This document shows positions 50,916 through 59,462 of a DNA stretch of 64,000 bases, piece after piece. Each line of letters opens with the position of its first letter. Positions within the stretch are counted from its first letter, which is position 1. This stretch comes from Nitrospirillum pindoramense. Lineage in GTDB: Bacteria; Pseudomonadota; Alphaproteobacteria; Azospirillales; Azospirillaceae. Below the pieces are notes generated by a model that saw only the letters and a program-made list of their open reading frames with translations, did no database searches and was not told the origin of the DNA. The stretch lies in NCBI RefSeq assembly GCF_007827955.1, contig NZ_VITR01000004.1, forward strand, positions 415,115-479,114, in the 5' to 3' direction. The position numbers were made by a program, and so were the translations under genes.

Positions 50916-51827
50916 ATGCGTCTCGTCACTTACCGCGCCGATGTGGAGTCGGCCGCGCGTCTCGGCGCCATCGCCGGCGATCTCGTGATCGACCTGGCAC
51001 GCTTCGGCGGCGCGAAACACGCGCCTTTCCCCTCTTCGATGCTGGAATTCATCGACCTGGGTCCTCAGGCGGTGGCGATCGCCACCCGGCTGATCGCGGA
51101 GTGCGAGGGGGTGTTCCCGCTCGGCACCACCGCGCCGCTGGCGAACGTTACGCTGCTGGCCCCCATACCCCGTCCCCGCAAGAACATCTTCGGCATCGGC
51201 CTCAATTACACCCAGCATGTCGCCGAAAGCGCCAAGTCGCTAGACACCTCACCGGATCTGCCGCGCCAGCCCGTGATCTTCTCCAAGCCGCCGACCAGCG
51301 TCATCGGGCCGGGCGAACCGATCCTGCATGATGGCACGATCACCCAGCAGCTGGATTGGGAGGTGGAACTGGCGGTCATTGTCGGCACGAAAGCCCGGAG
51401 CGTGCGCCGTGCCGACGCGCTGCGTCATGTCTTCGGCTACACCGTGTGCATCGACATGAGCGCCCGCGATTGCCGCCGCGCCGGCCAGTGGATTTATTCC
51501 AAGGGACAGGACAGCTATTGCCCCATGGGGCCAGTCGTCGTCACCGCCGACGAAATCCCCGATCCGCAGTCGCTCGACCTGTGGCTGACCGTCAACGGCG
51601 TGGAAAAGCAGCGCAGCAATACTGCCTATATGCTGTTCAAGGTTGATGAGTTGATCGCCGACATCAGCCGGGGCATCACGTTGGAACCGGGCGACATCAT
51701 CGCAACCGGCACGCCCGCCGGTGTTGGCGCCGGCCGTGACCCGCAAGAATGGCTGTGGCCGGGCGACGTGATTGTGGCAACGGTCGATGGCATCGGCACG
51801 CTGCGGCATCCGGTGGTCGCGCGCTAG
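50916..51827 (+). CDS. Fumarylacetoacetate hydrolase family protein
   Basis: A 303-residue protein of the FAH fold. The metal-binding acid residues are at E149, E151 (LDWEVELAVIVG) and D180 (VCIDMSARD), with NIFGIGLNY and GTPAGVGAG also typical. Family members hydrolyse fumarylpyruvate or acylpyruvates, the second carbon-cleaving step after gentisate dioxygenase. The ATG at 50916 is preceded by GAAGGA. It is 20 bases after the dioxygenase gene, in the same operon. No maleylpyruvate isomerase gene is present here, so the enzyme may act directly on maleylpyruvate or the isomerase may be elsewhere. Confidence 0.93.
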   Translation: MRLVTYRADVESAARLGAIAGDLVIDLARFGGAKHAPFPSSMLEFIDLGPQAVAIATRLIAECEGVFPLGTTAPLANVTLLAPIPRPRKNIFGIGLNYTQHVAESAKSLDTSPDLPRQPVIFSKPPTSVIGPGEPILHDGTITQQLDWEVELAVIVGTKARSVRRADALRHVFGYTVCIDMSARDCRRAGQWIYSKGQDSYCPMGPVVVTADEIPDPQSLDLWLTVNGVEKQRSNTAYMLFKVDELIADISRGITLEPGDIIATGTPAGVGAGRDPQEWLWPGDVIVATVDGIGTLRHPVVAR

Positions 51828-51879
51828 CCACGATGCGCCTCAGGGGACACACCTGCCATTTCACCACCAGGAAGAAGCC

Positions 51880-52368
51880 ATGAGACAGATGCTTCGGCGC
51901 GCCGGGCGCGCCCTCACAGTCGCAGTCACCGGTATGGTTCTATTGAATCAGCATGCCGTTGCCGCCGAGCGCGACGATGTGATGAAAACCGTCAACCAGT
52001 GGGTGGACAGCTTGAACCAGGGCGATGTTGCGACCGCCATCGCCGCCTGTGCCGAGGAAACGTCGATCGTCGACGAATTCGCGCCCTTTCAATGGCACGG
52101 CAAGGGCACATGCGCCCAATGGGCAGCTGCATTGGCGGCTTTCAACCAGTCGATCGGCCTGACCGACGGGGTCAACAAGCTGCGCAAGCCGTGGCGGGTG
52201 GACATTGAAGCGGAAAGGGCCTACGTCGTCGTTCCAGCCGACTTCCACTACAAACTCAACGGAAAGCCGGGCGCGGAAATCGGGGCGATCTTCACCGTGG
52301 CCCTGCGCCGAGAGGCCGCCGGCTGGCGGATCAGCGGCTGGGCCTGGTCCCGGCCGAAGGGAGCGTGA
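51880..52368 (+). CDS. Exported NTF2/SnoaL-fold protein
   Basis: A 162-residue protein with a signal peptide (about 1-28) and an NTF2-like domain (VNQWVDSLNQGDVATAIAACAEETSIVDEFAPF, then AGWRISGWAW). Such cone-shaped domains bind small hydrophobic ligands and can act as isomerases or cyclases. Its place directly after the ring-cleavage genes is notable because it is exported while they are cytoplasmic. It may bind the aromatic ligand in the periplasm. No catalytic residues can be named. The ATG at 51880 has AGGAAG about six bases upstream. Confidence 0.82.
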   Translation: MRQMLRRAGRALTVAVTGMVLLNQHAVAAERDDVMKTVNQWVDSLNQGDVATAIAACAEETSIVDEFAPFQWHGKGTCAQWAAALAAFNQSIGLTDGVNKLRKPWRVDIEAERAYVVVPADFHYKLNGKPGAEIGAIFTVALRREAAGWRISGWAWSRPKGA

Positions 52369-52451
52369 TCCCCAGCCGCGCGGAGCATGCCCGCTCACCG
52401 ATATTGGGGGCGGATCGCCGGTGGCGGTGCGTCACCACGCGATCCGCCCTA

Positions 52452-52489
52452 ATGTCTTTCCGACTTGAATAGAATCGCCGGAAAGACAT
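52452..52489. terminator. 11-base inverted repeat downstream of the NTF2-like gene
   Basis: Perfect 11-base arms (52452-52462 and 52479-52489) with a 16-base loop, 83 bases past the stop. Together with the second repeat at 52517 it is probably a bidirectional end signal for the converging transcripts. Confidence 0.6.
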
Positions 52490-52516
52490 CAAGCATTTGG
52501 TTTGTCGTGTGATTCA

Positions 52517-52542
52517 CGCTTCAGGTGACATCACCTGAAGCG
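52517..52542. terminator. 12-base perfect inverted repeat
   Basis: A 12-base arm (52517-52528) and its exact complement (52531-52542) with only two bases between, 16 bases before the TonB receptor stop on the other strand. It would make a long RNA hairpin and could also be an operator; a terminator between convergent units is the simpler reading. Confidence 0.6.
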
Positions 52543-52557
52543 ATCACTCTAAGGCCG

Positions 52558-54702
52558 TCAGAATTCCCGGGCGATGGTGAACCGGACGGACCGGGGTTCC
52601 AGCGGATGGATGTGCATGTCGGAAACGCCCACCACCGGGTCGCCTCGCAGGCGGTCGGTATAGTAATAGTCGGCGGCATCGTCCTTGCTGTTGAACATGT
52701 TGTAGACGCCGATACCCAGGCGCATGCCGCTGTCCAGCTTATAGTCCAGGCTCAGATTCCATTCGCTATACCCGTTGGACTGGATGCTGTTGTCCTCGAT
52801 CAGGGGATGGGCGCCGAGATAACGGAATTCCAGCCCGCCCGACAGACGCCCTTCCGCCCAGGTGCCGACGGCCCACGGCCCCGCCCCGCCCCATGATCCC
52901 AGGTCCTTCAGGTACAGGGCCAGGGAAGCGATGTATTTGGGGGCGTCGGGGATGAAATCGCCCGCAGGATCGCGGTCGGTATAGCGGGCGTGACTGAAGG
53001 CGAGGCTGCCATAGAGTTCCAGCCAGGACCAGGGCGCGTAGGTGGTGTTCAGTTCCAGCCCCCGGCGCCGGCTGGGACGTCCCGCCGTCGTCTGGCCCGC
53101 GTCGGCGTTGTACGTCAGTTCCGACACGAAATCCATCTGGAAGGCCGTCAGCGTGGCCGTGAGGTTGGGAAGGAGGGTGCTGCGCAGGCCCACCTCCGTC
53201 CCGTCCACCTTGGGCAGCAGTGGCGCCCTGCCCTGGGTTGCGCCGCGCACGTCATTGCTATGGAAGCCGCGGCCCGCGCTGACATAAATCTCCGTGCTGT
53301 CCCAGGGGGTGAAAATAACACTACCCTTGGGCTGGGCCAGACGAGCGGCCACCACGCCGGCGTTGGTGCCATGGTCAGTGCCGGTCAGGTAATCCTCGCG
53401 CGCGCCGACCACGGTGCGCAGCCAGGGTGTCCAATGGCTGATCGCTTGAAGGTAGGCGCCGCCGCCGGCCTCCCGGACGTTGTCGTCGCCCAGTGCCCCA
53501 TATGGCACGCGCTGGTGGGTGGCCAGCAGATCAACATTCACGTCGTCGAAACGAACATCCAAGCCGGTTAGCAGTTCATGGTCGACACCGAACAAGGACA
53601 ATGTCTTGGCGTAGCTGACCGCCCCACCCGCCACCATGCGGTTCTCGTTTTGCTCGTGCTGGTCTCCCAGAACTGGATTATCCAGGAAATGGGTGAAGTT
53701 GTTCCACAGGGTCAGCTGGTTGTTGACGACATAAGCGTTGGCCTTCACGGCGCCGCCGGCCAGCCAGCCCTTGTCCACCGACAGGGCGAGGGTGCCGGAC
53801 AGGCTCATGCGCTGAGCCTTGCCGCCATCCGACGGGTCCAAGGTGCCGTAGCGGCCAATCAAGCCGTCATCGATGGCGCGCGCCGGCTGATCGGTCGTTG
53901 CGTTCCATAAGGCATGGTAATACATCGCGGTGACGGTGAAGCCATCGTAACGGTCGCCTTGGCCGTAACGCAGCACGGCGTTCCCCTTGCGTAGGTTGTC
54001 CGGATGGTCCCAGGGGCCGTCGTAATGCACCAGTTCCCCACCCGCGGTGAGGTGACCAGGCCCCAGATCGGTCGTGCCGGCGGCAAAGGCACGCTGATAG
54101 CCCAGCGTGCCGGCCGTCAACGCCATCTGGCTCGCAATCTGGTCGCCGTAGCCCATCTGGACCGATCCAACCGCCGAGAAGTCGCCCTGGGCTGCGAAAT
54201 AGGGGCCCTTGGTATAACCCAAGCCGTTGGCCAGTTCCGGGATGACGAAGTTCAGATCAGTATAGCCCTGGCCATGGGCATGGGTGCGCATGTTGACAGG
54301 CATGCCGTCGATACTGACGGCCAAGTCGGTGCCGTGGTCCAGATTGAACCCCCGCAGCAGGTATTGGTTGGCCTTGCCCTCACCGCTATGACTGGTCACC
54401 ACCAGACCGGGCACCGTTTCCAGCATCTGGCCCACGCGATAGGCCGGCAGCAGCTCCAACTCGTCCTTGACCACCACTCCCTGACTGGAGGTCAGTGCGC
54501 TGCCGATCAAATCACGGCGCTCGGCGGTCACGATCACGTCTTCGGCGATATTGTTGTCCGTCTCCGCCAACGCGATGTGGCTGACAGCTGAAATCAGACA
54601 ACCTGTCAGCATGGTCACCTTGAGAGCGCGTGTTCCTTTCCGACAGCTTCCAGCCTCACACACGCGGCGTCCGTCCTTCTGGACCGCCCCTAAATCCTGC
54701 AC
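52558..54702 (-). CDS. TonB-dependent receptor (copper/OprC-like or solute receptor)
   Basis: A 714-residue outer-membrane receptor. The start is a GTG at 54702 behind GGAGGTGAA. After a signal peptide (about 28-46) the plug has EDVIVTAERRDLIGS, RVGQMLETVPGLVVTSHSGEGKANQYLLRG and HGQGYTDLNFVIPE, and the barrel ends in SVRFTIAREF. The plug sequence FNLDHGTDLAVSIDGMPVNMRTHAHGQG, with its several histidines, is the type found in a TonB receptor group near cation and metallophore transport, but no ligand can be assigned. It differs strongly from the paralogous pair at 16160 and 55469. It is convergent with the gentisate operon. Confidence 0.92.
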   Translation of the reverse strand: MQDLGAVQKDGRRVCEAGSCRKGTRALKVTMLTGCLISAVSHIALAETDNNIAEDVIVTAERRDLIGSALTSSQGVVVKDELELLPAYRVGQMLETVPGLVVTSHSGEGKANQYLLRGFNLDHGTDLAVSIDGMPVNMRTHAHGQGYTDLNFVIPELANGLGYTKGPYFAAQGDFSAVGSVQMGYGDQIASQMALTAGTLGYQRAFAAGTTDLGPGHLTAGGELVHYDGPWDHPDNLRKGNAVLRYGQGDRYDGFTVTAMYYHALWNATTDQPARAIDDGLIGRYGTLDPSDGGKAQRMSLSGTLALSVDKGWLAGGAVKANAYVVNNQLTLWNNFTHFLDNPVLGDQHEQNENRMVAGGAVSYAKTLSLFGVDHELLTGLDVRFDDVNVDLLATHQRVPYGALGDDNVREAGGGAYLQAISHWTPWLRTVVGAREDYLTGTDHGTNAGVVAARLAQPKGSVIFTPWDSTEIYVSAGRGFHSNDVRGATQGRAPLLPKVDGTEVGLRSTLLPNLTATLTAFQMDFVSELTYNADAGQTTAGRPSRRRGLELNTTYAPWSWLELYGSLAFSHARYTDRDPAGDFIPDAPKYIASLALYLKDLGSWGGAGPWAVGTWAEGRLSGGLEFRYLGAHPLIEDNSIQSNGYSEWNLSLDYKLDSGMRLGIGVYNMFNSKDDAADYYYTDRLRGDPVVGVSDMHIHPLEPRSVRFTIAREF

Positions 54703-55082
54703 GGTTCACCTCCCTGTTGTGCTTTCCGCCTATTTCCGGCTGGGGAAGGCTCAGCGCGCAAGTTACGTACGGTTACGACGCCAATGAAGCGGTGCGACAA
54801 CAGACGCACTCTTCCAGTCACGGTGCCAAGGCCCGGTAGCTGATGGAGATGGAGATCCAGTAATTGACTGGTACCGGCCTGTCAATCTGCACCGAACATT
54901 GACCCGGTACTGGACTTCACCCTTAGGGCGAACAGTTCCAAAACGCAGAATTTACTGGTGGCCAGGAAGCCGTTGGTATTCGTGATGACTGGGTGCGGCG
55001 AACCACCCGCCGCAGCATGTCCATGCTCACGCATCATCAACCGTCGCGCCAGGGCCGATGCCGGTCGCGCCTTGCCGTCCTA

Positions 55083-55137
55083 GTCACGCCTTCGGGGTCA
55101 CGCCTTCCGGGGTCACGCCTTCGGGGGTCACGCCTTC
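55083..55137. repeat. Four tandem copies of GTCACGCCTTC
   Basis: The 11-base unit GTCACGCCTTC begins at 55083, 55097, 55112 and 55127, with G-rich linkers of 3-4 bases. It may be a simple repeat or a cluster of regulator sites; it is too short and regular to be a CRISPR. Confidence 0.7.
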
Positions 55138-55230
55138 GAGCCCCCTGGTCGCCTTGACATGCTGTCCCTCCAGCTACGACCGGGGAACGTACACACGTAC
55201 GGGCGCTCTCGGACGACGTTACGGGACACT

Positions 55231-55245
55231 CCGAAACGTTTCCGG
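55231..55245. promoter_or_regulatory. LacI-like palindrome GAAACGTTTC
   Basis: A perfect 10-base palindrome (55233-55242) with a central CG, typical of LacI-family operators, extended to CCGAAACGTTTCCGG. It is about 225 bases upstream of the TonB receptor start. Confidence 0.35.
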
Positions 55246-55295
55246 ACGGTTTCAAGCGGCCTTGCTGCGTTTATCTCAGGCGGTGTTTACATTAA

Positions 55296-55328
55296 GCAAC
55301 AAATATGCGTATTCAGCTTCATTGTTGC
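55296..55328. promoter_or_regulatory. GCAACAA/TTGTTGC inverted repeat
   Basis: Seven-base arms at 55296-55302 and 55322-55328 in an AT-rich tract, about 140 bases before the TonB receptor start. Candidate operator or RNA hairpin. Confidence 0.3.
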
Positions 55329-55468
55329 GATTCAAAAACAGCCGCCAAGGTTGGCGAAGCACCGGCCAAATGACGGTGTCGAGGCTTGAACCGCGACAAG
55401 CGCTGACTGGGAGCGAAGCGCAAGCTGGCCAACAAGCATATTTTCAAAATCGGGGAGAGCAAACCGTC

Positions 55469-57835
55469 ATGAGGGGTTTGAAGAATCGGCTGATCTTGGA
55501 ATGCGGCACCGCAATTCCAAATGAACGAAAAACCTTCACGTCTTTACGCGTACTACTGCTCGCCTGTTCCGTCCTGTCCACTCCAACAAGCGTGGTCTAT
55601 GCACAGGAGCAAGCCTCGAAGCAGAATGACGGCAGCGATGGACTCAATATTGCCGAGATCGTCGTATCGGCCAGGCGGAAGGATGAGAAGGCGTTGGATG
55701 TTCCAGCCTCCATCACCGCCTATTCGTCCGATTATCTGAAGACGCAGAACATTCAGAATTTTACCGATTATGCGACCCGCATTCCCAACCTGACCTTCCA
55801 GTATGGTCAAGGAGCGGATCTGTTGTGGAGCGGTAGCCGCCAGACCACCATCCGCGGCGTGGCCGGCAGTGGGACGACATCCTACTATATCAATGACACG
55901 CCGGTGCCCTCATCGGTCAGTCCGTTGACGCTGGACCTTGATCGCATCGAAGTGCTCAAAGGCCCCCAGGGAACCCTTTTCGGTGCCAGTTCCATGGGTG
56001 GCAACGTGCGCTTCATCACCCGCAAGCCCTCATTGACTGAGAATTCGGGCGAGGTGCAAGTGCAGGGCGGCGGTACCGAAGGCGGGGGGCTCGATTATGA
56101 TGGCAACGTCGTCGCAAACGTCGTGCTTGCTCCCGGTCGGCTCGGACTCGATGTCGCCATTGCCGATACGCGGGATTCCGGATTCATCACGCGCCGGTTT
56201 CCCGATGCTTCCGGCAATCTTGTCTCCAAGGATGGACAGGGTCGCAACGACACCTACGCGGCGTCGGTCACGCTACGGGCCAAACTGACGGACGAGGTGG
56301 AGGCGACCATCAGCGCCATGGGCCAGTCAAGCGACCTGCACGGCTTTCCGGCCGCCTACGTACCCTACCCCGATTATAAACCCCTATCCTACACGGTGGA
56401 CCGTGCCCAAGACGTGCAGGAATATTCCCGGGATCGCTGGGGTATTGGGTCATTCGTCCTGAACTATACCGGAGACGATTTCTCCGTGGCTTCTTCCACC
56501 AGCTACTTCGCGCGCCGGATCAATGAGCGGGAAGACGACACCGAGGGGAGCAACCTGTACCTTACCCAGGCTACGGGGATCGACTTCGGCAATACACCCA
56601 TTTACCAGGATACCCACCATACCGAAACGCGGCTCACACACGAAAGTCGCGTTTCCTTCGACGATGGCACGCTATTGCCGCACCTCTCCGGCATTGCCGG
56701 GGTATTCTACCAGCATCAGAACCGCCGTGACACCGTGCCGGTCACTCCGATCCCGGCGCTGGCCGACGCGGGCTTCAATCCGTCCTATCTCGCCGCCAAT
56801 GGCACGTTCATTCACAGCAACGATGCGGCGCTTTTCGGCGAACTATATTATGAGATCATCCCGAAGCTGACCGTCACGGCAGGCCTGCGGCAATATTGGA
56901 CAAATCAGAAGACCGACGCAAACGAGGACCAGGGATTCGTCTTCCTACCCGCGGGGTCATCCTATGTGCCAGCTATTGGGAACAGCGAGTCGGGGCTCAT
57001 TCCCAAAGCCGTGGTCTCCTATAAGCTGGACGAGCAGGGCAATATCTATGCCTCTGTGTCCAAGGGCTTCAGGGCCGGGGGCGCGCAGCAATCCCTTCCG
57101 GCGGATCTTTGTTCGGCCGACCTCGCGCATTTGGGCCTGAATGGCGATGCGTTGCGGCAGTATCGATCCGACACGCTGTGGAGCTATGAGGCCGGAATTA
57201 AGAGCCGCCTGGCAGAGGGCCGGCTCAGTGCGTCCGCGGCGGTCTTTCAAATTGACTGGTCCGACATCCAGCAGTCGGTTTATTTGCCCACCTGCACCCT
57301 GTCCGTCACGACAAATGCGGGTAAGGCGCGTATCCGGGGTGGTGAAATGGAGGTTTCCGGCCGTCCCTTCGCCGGGGTGCCTTTCACGATCGAGTTGGGG
57401 CTCGGCTATACCGATGGCGTCCTTCTGGATCCCGGCGTGCTGCCGCAACCCGCGAACAGTCCCCTTTCTCAGGTTCCGCAATGGAGTGGGACCATATCTG
57501 GATTCTACCAGGTGGATCTCAGTCAAGACTATCAGCTCTTTATTGCTGCCGACTACAGCTATACCGGCTCCGTCGATGTCCCAACCGGGCGCGGAGGCTT
57601 TGTGGTGCGCCAGGCGTTCAACATGGTCAACGGCAATATCGGCGTGAGTTTCGGGCAATCCCAGGTCTTATTTTACGTCAAGAATCTGCTGGATGAACGC
57701 CTGAACTTTGGTGATCAGCCTGCCGCGGGCTTCGAACGTCAGACGCTTCTTGCTGACGGAACCTATGAACGCTACCCCCGTGGCGTGGTCAGCCGCCCAC
57801 GCCAATTCGGCGTGCAGTTCCAGCAGAGTTTCTGA
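55469..57835 (+). CDS. TonB-dependent receptor, module copy B
   Basis: A 788-residue outer-membrane receptor from the ATG at 55469, with GGGGAGAG upstream. A signal peptide ending in VVYAQ is followed by EIVVSARRKDEKAL (TonB-box-like), the plug (QTTIRGVAGSG, RIEVLKGPQGTLFGASSMGG) and a barrel ending in QFGVQFQQSF. The protein at 16160 is a close paralogue throughout. It starts the operon receptor, DUF4185-like protein, regulator. A receptor co-transcribed with a Tat-exported propeller suggests cleavage or binding of a large ligand outside or in the periplasm and uptake through the receptor (inference). Confidence 0.93.
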   Translation: MRGLKNRLILECGTAIPNERKTFTSLRVLLLACSVLSTPTSVVYAQEQASKQNDGSDGLNIAEIVVSARRKDEKALDVPASITAYSSDYLKTQNIQNFTDYATRIPNLTFQYGQGADLLWSGSRQTTIRGVAGSGTTSYYINDTPVPSSVSPLTLDLDRIEVLKGPQGTLFGASSMGGNVRFITRKPSLTENSGEVQVQGGGTEGGGLDYDGNVVANVVLAPGRLGLDVAIADTRDSGFITRRFPDASGNLVSKDGQGRNDTYAASVTLRAKLTDEVEATISAMGQSSDLHGFPAAYVPYPDYKPLSYTVDRAQDVQEYSRDRWGIGSFVLNYTGDDFSVASSTSYFARRINEREDDTEGSNLYLTQATGIDFGNTPIYQDTHHTETRLTHESRVSFDDGTLLPHLSGIAGVFYQHQNRRDTVPVTPIPALADAGFNPSYLAANGTFIHSNDAALFGELYYEIIPKLTVTAGLRQYWTNQKTDANEDQGFVFLPAGSSYVPAIGNSESGLIPKAVVSYKLDEQGNIYASVSKGFRAGGAQQSLPADLCSADLAHLGLNGDALRQYRSDTLWSYEAGIKSRLAEGRLSASAAVFQIDWSDIQQSVYLPTCTLSVTTNAGKARIRGGEMEVSGRPFAGVPFTIELGLGYTDGVLLDPGVLPQPANSPLSQVPQWSGTISGFYQVDLSQDYQLFIAADYSYTGSVDVPTGRGGFVVRQAFNMVNGNIGVSFGQSQVLFYVKNLLDERLNFGDQPAAGFERQTLLADGTYERYPRGVVSRPRQFGVQFQQSF

Positions 57836-57849
57836 GGATGGGGCTTCGC

Positions 57850-57916
57850 GGCGACCTGAATTCGAAGGTCGCCTGCTTGACCAGCCAGTAGCAGGCCGCC
57901 CGTCGAGGTGGCCTGC
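57850..57916 (+). promoter_or_regulatory. Two hairpins between receptor and DUF4185 gene
   Basis: An 8-base-pair stem at 57850-57873 and a 7-base-pair stem at 57891-57916 lie between the receptor stop and the next start, without T runs. They may set different RNA levels of the two genes by processing or partial termination. Confidence 0.4.
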
Positions 57917-57981
57917 CCCTGGCCGGAAAAAATTCCAGTTCCTGCAGGGCGACCAACGCCCTGATCATGGAGTGATTTCGC

Positions 57982-59313
57982 ATGCCCCAAAGACGCGATT
58001 TCCTGATACGGGCCCTGGCGATGGGCCTGGCGGCCCAGGCGCTGCCCACCGCCAGCACCAGGGCGCTGGCGGCACTCCGCCCTTCAGAGGGCGGCGCTGC
58101 TTCCGTCCGGTCCCTATGGCGGCGAGACGAAACGATATTGAGGCTGCCCAGCTTGGGGGACGGCTATAAGATGACTTGGGGGGCGGACGACCGTCAATTG
58201 GTCGTCGTCAATGACGGGCCCGGTTGGCTTGATCCCCCCACGAAATTCTTCAAGAGGTCCTTGTGGAGCATTGGCGGCGGCCCGACCGACGCCATCGTCA
58301 CCCAACGAGATGGTTACCCGCATGTGGATGAAGCCGGCGAACCGGAAGACGCCCCTCATTATCACGGACATGGCCTGCTGGCTGTGGGTGGCCGGATATA
58401 TCAATTCCTGAGCGCGCTGGACCAGGCGGCCGAGCGGCCCCGCCGCTGGACAGCCGCCAAGCTCATTCAATCCGATGACGGCGGGCGGTCATGGCGCAAT
58501 CAGGATGGCACCTCTCCAGTCAGATGGGAGGGCTGGAAAGAGCAGTCGCGCGAGCGGCTCGCCTTCTTCAACGAACCGAATGGCTGCTTCTCACTGCTTT
58601 CCATTCTCCAGATGGGCCAGGATTACCGCGCGAATCGTGATGGCTATATTTATGTATATGGCCCGAATGGCAATATCGATGGCCTGATGAACGAGCTGAT
58701 GATGTTCCGGGTGCCCATCGACAGGATACCCAACCGCGACGCCTATGAATTCTTCGGAGGATGGGCAGGCCATGGCGTGGCACGATGGGTGGCCAACATC
58801 GCCGGACGAAAGCCGGTTCATGTATTTCCGCGTGGCTGGGTCAACCGCTCCAACCTTTTCCCCGGCGACATCGTCGTCGAAACATGGTTGCCGAGCGTGG
58901 TCTATAATGAACCCCTGGATTTGTACATGATGGTCAGCGCCGGGACGGGCTGCGCCCCTGACGGCACTGAATTCGCCAAGCCCGGCTATTTGGGCTTCTG
59001 GGTCTCCGCGACACCTTGGGGGCCCTGGCGTCAGGTACATGAGGAGGCCGCCTGGACGCCCGGTGGCGACCCCGTCGCGCGGGCGTATTCACCCCAGATC
59101 GCACCTAAATGGATCGCACCCGATGGCAAGTCCTTCTGGCTTGTCTGGGCCGATCTCAAAGGAATCCGCGAGTTCAGCGGAAATACGGACCGTACCGGCA
59201 ACGCAGGCCCGGTAACCCCGGAGGAAACGGCCATTGCCGAATCCGACCTGATGCGGAGAGCTATGCCCGGCTACTCCTTCAACGCCCAGCGCGTCGATCT
59301 GGATATAGGTTGA
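57982..59313 (+). CDS. Tat-exported DUF4185-like beta-propeller protein, module copy B
   Basis: A 443-residue paralogue of the protein at 42950, with a twin-arginine signal (RRDFLIRAL, residues 4-12), the Asp-box SDDGGRSW, and the C-terminal APKWIAPDGKSFWLVWADL followed by FNAQRVDL. The two share CFSLLSILQMGQDY, PDGTEF and PGGDPVARAY-type segments over the whole length, so they are duplicated genes rather than chance neighbours. It should be a periplasmic or secreted folded protein, possibly a glycosidase relative. It follows the TonB receptor by 146 bases in the same direction. Confidence 0.87.
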   Translation: MPQRRDFLIRALAMGLAAQALPTASTRALAALRPSEGGAASVRSLWRRDETILRLPSLGDGYKMTWGADDRQLVVVNDGPGWLDPPTKFFKRSLWSIGGGPTDAIVTQRDGYPHVDEAGEPEDAPHYHGHGLLAVGGRIYQFLSALDQAAERPRRWTAAKLIQSDDGGRSWRNQDGTSPVRWEGWKEQSRERLAFFNEPNGCFSLLSILQMGQDYRANRDGYIYVYGPNGNIDGLMNELMMFRVPIDRIPNRDAYEFFGGWAGHGVARWVANIAGRKPVHVFPRGWVNRSNLFPGDIVVETWLPSVVYNEPLDLYMMVSAGTGCAPDGTEFAKPGYLGFWVSATPWGPWRQVHEEAAWTPGGDPVARAYSPQIAPKWIAPDGKSFWLVWADLKGIREFSGNTDRTGNAGPVTPEETAIAESDLMRRAMPGYSFNAQRVDLDIG

Positions 59314-59462
59314 CACGACGATCCAGGCCGTAACCGGCCGGGCTTGACGATAGGCCCCGGTTTCGCCAGCCTCGTCGCTGCAATGCCGAACTGTTTGAAC
59401 AAAGGGGGGCGCATTGACACTCCGGATGGGGCAGGACGAGATACCTCCTGCTGGTAACCACT

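Larger units (their letters stand above)
54703..55468. other. 766-base intergenic region between divergent TonB receptors
   Basis: No gene: the reading frame of the right-hand receptor stays open back to 55058, but no binding site or coding character supports use of it. It carries the tandem repeats at 55083-55137, the palindrome at 55231-55245 and an inverted repeat at 55296-55328. The left half (about 54760-55040) shows no recognisable element. Confidence 0.6.

Noticed and set aside
55083..55137. Possible CRISPR array
   Set aside because: The repeat unit is 11 bases with 3-4 base linkers, far from CRISPR dimensions, and no cas genes are present.
55058..55468. Upstream extension of the TonB receptor frame across the tandem repeats
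   Set aside because: The signal peptide and binding site fit the ATG at 55469; the extension is repeat-derived (GVTPSGVTPSG) and lacks a start signal.
36824..59399. AACTGTTTGAA word near 36824 and 59389 as a variant of the palindrome
   Set aside because: Right arms are absent in both places, so it is not a palindrome of the same type.
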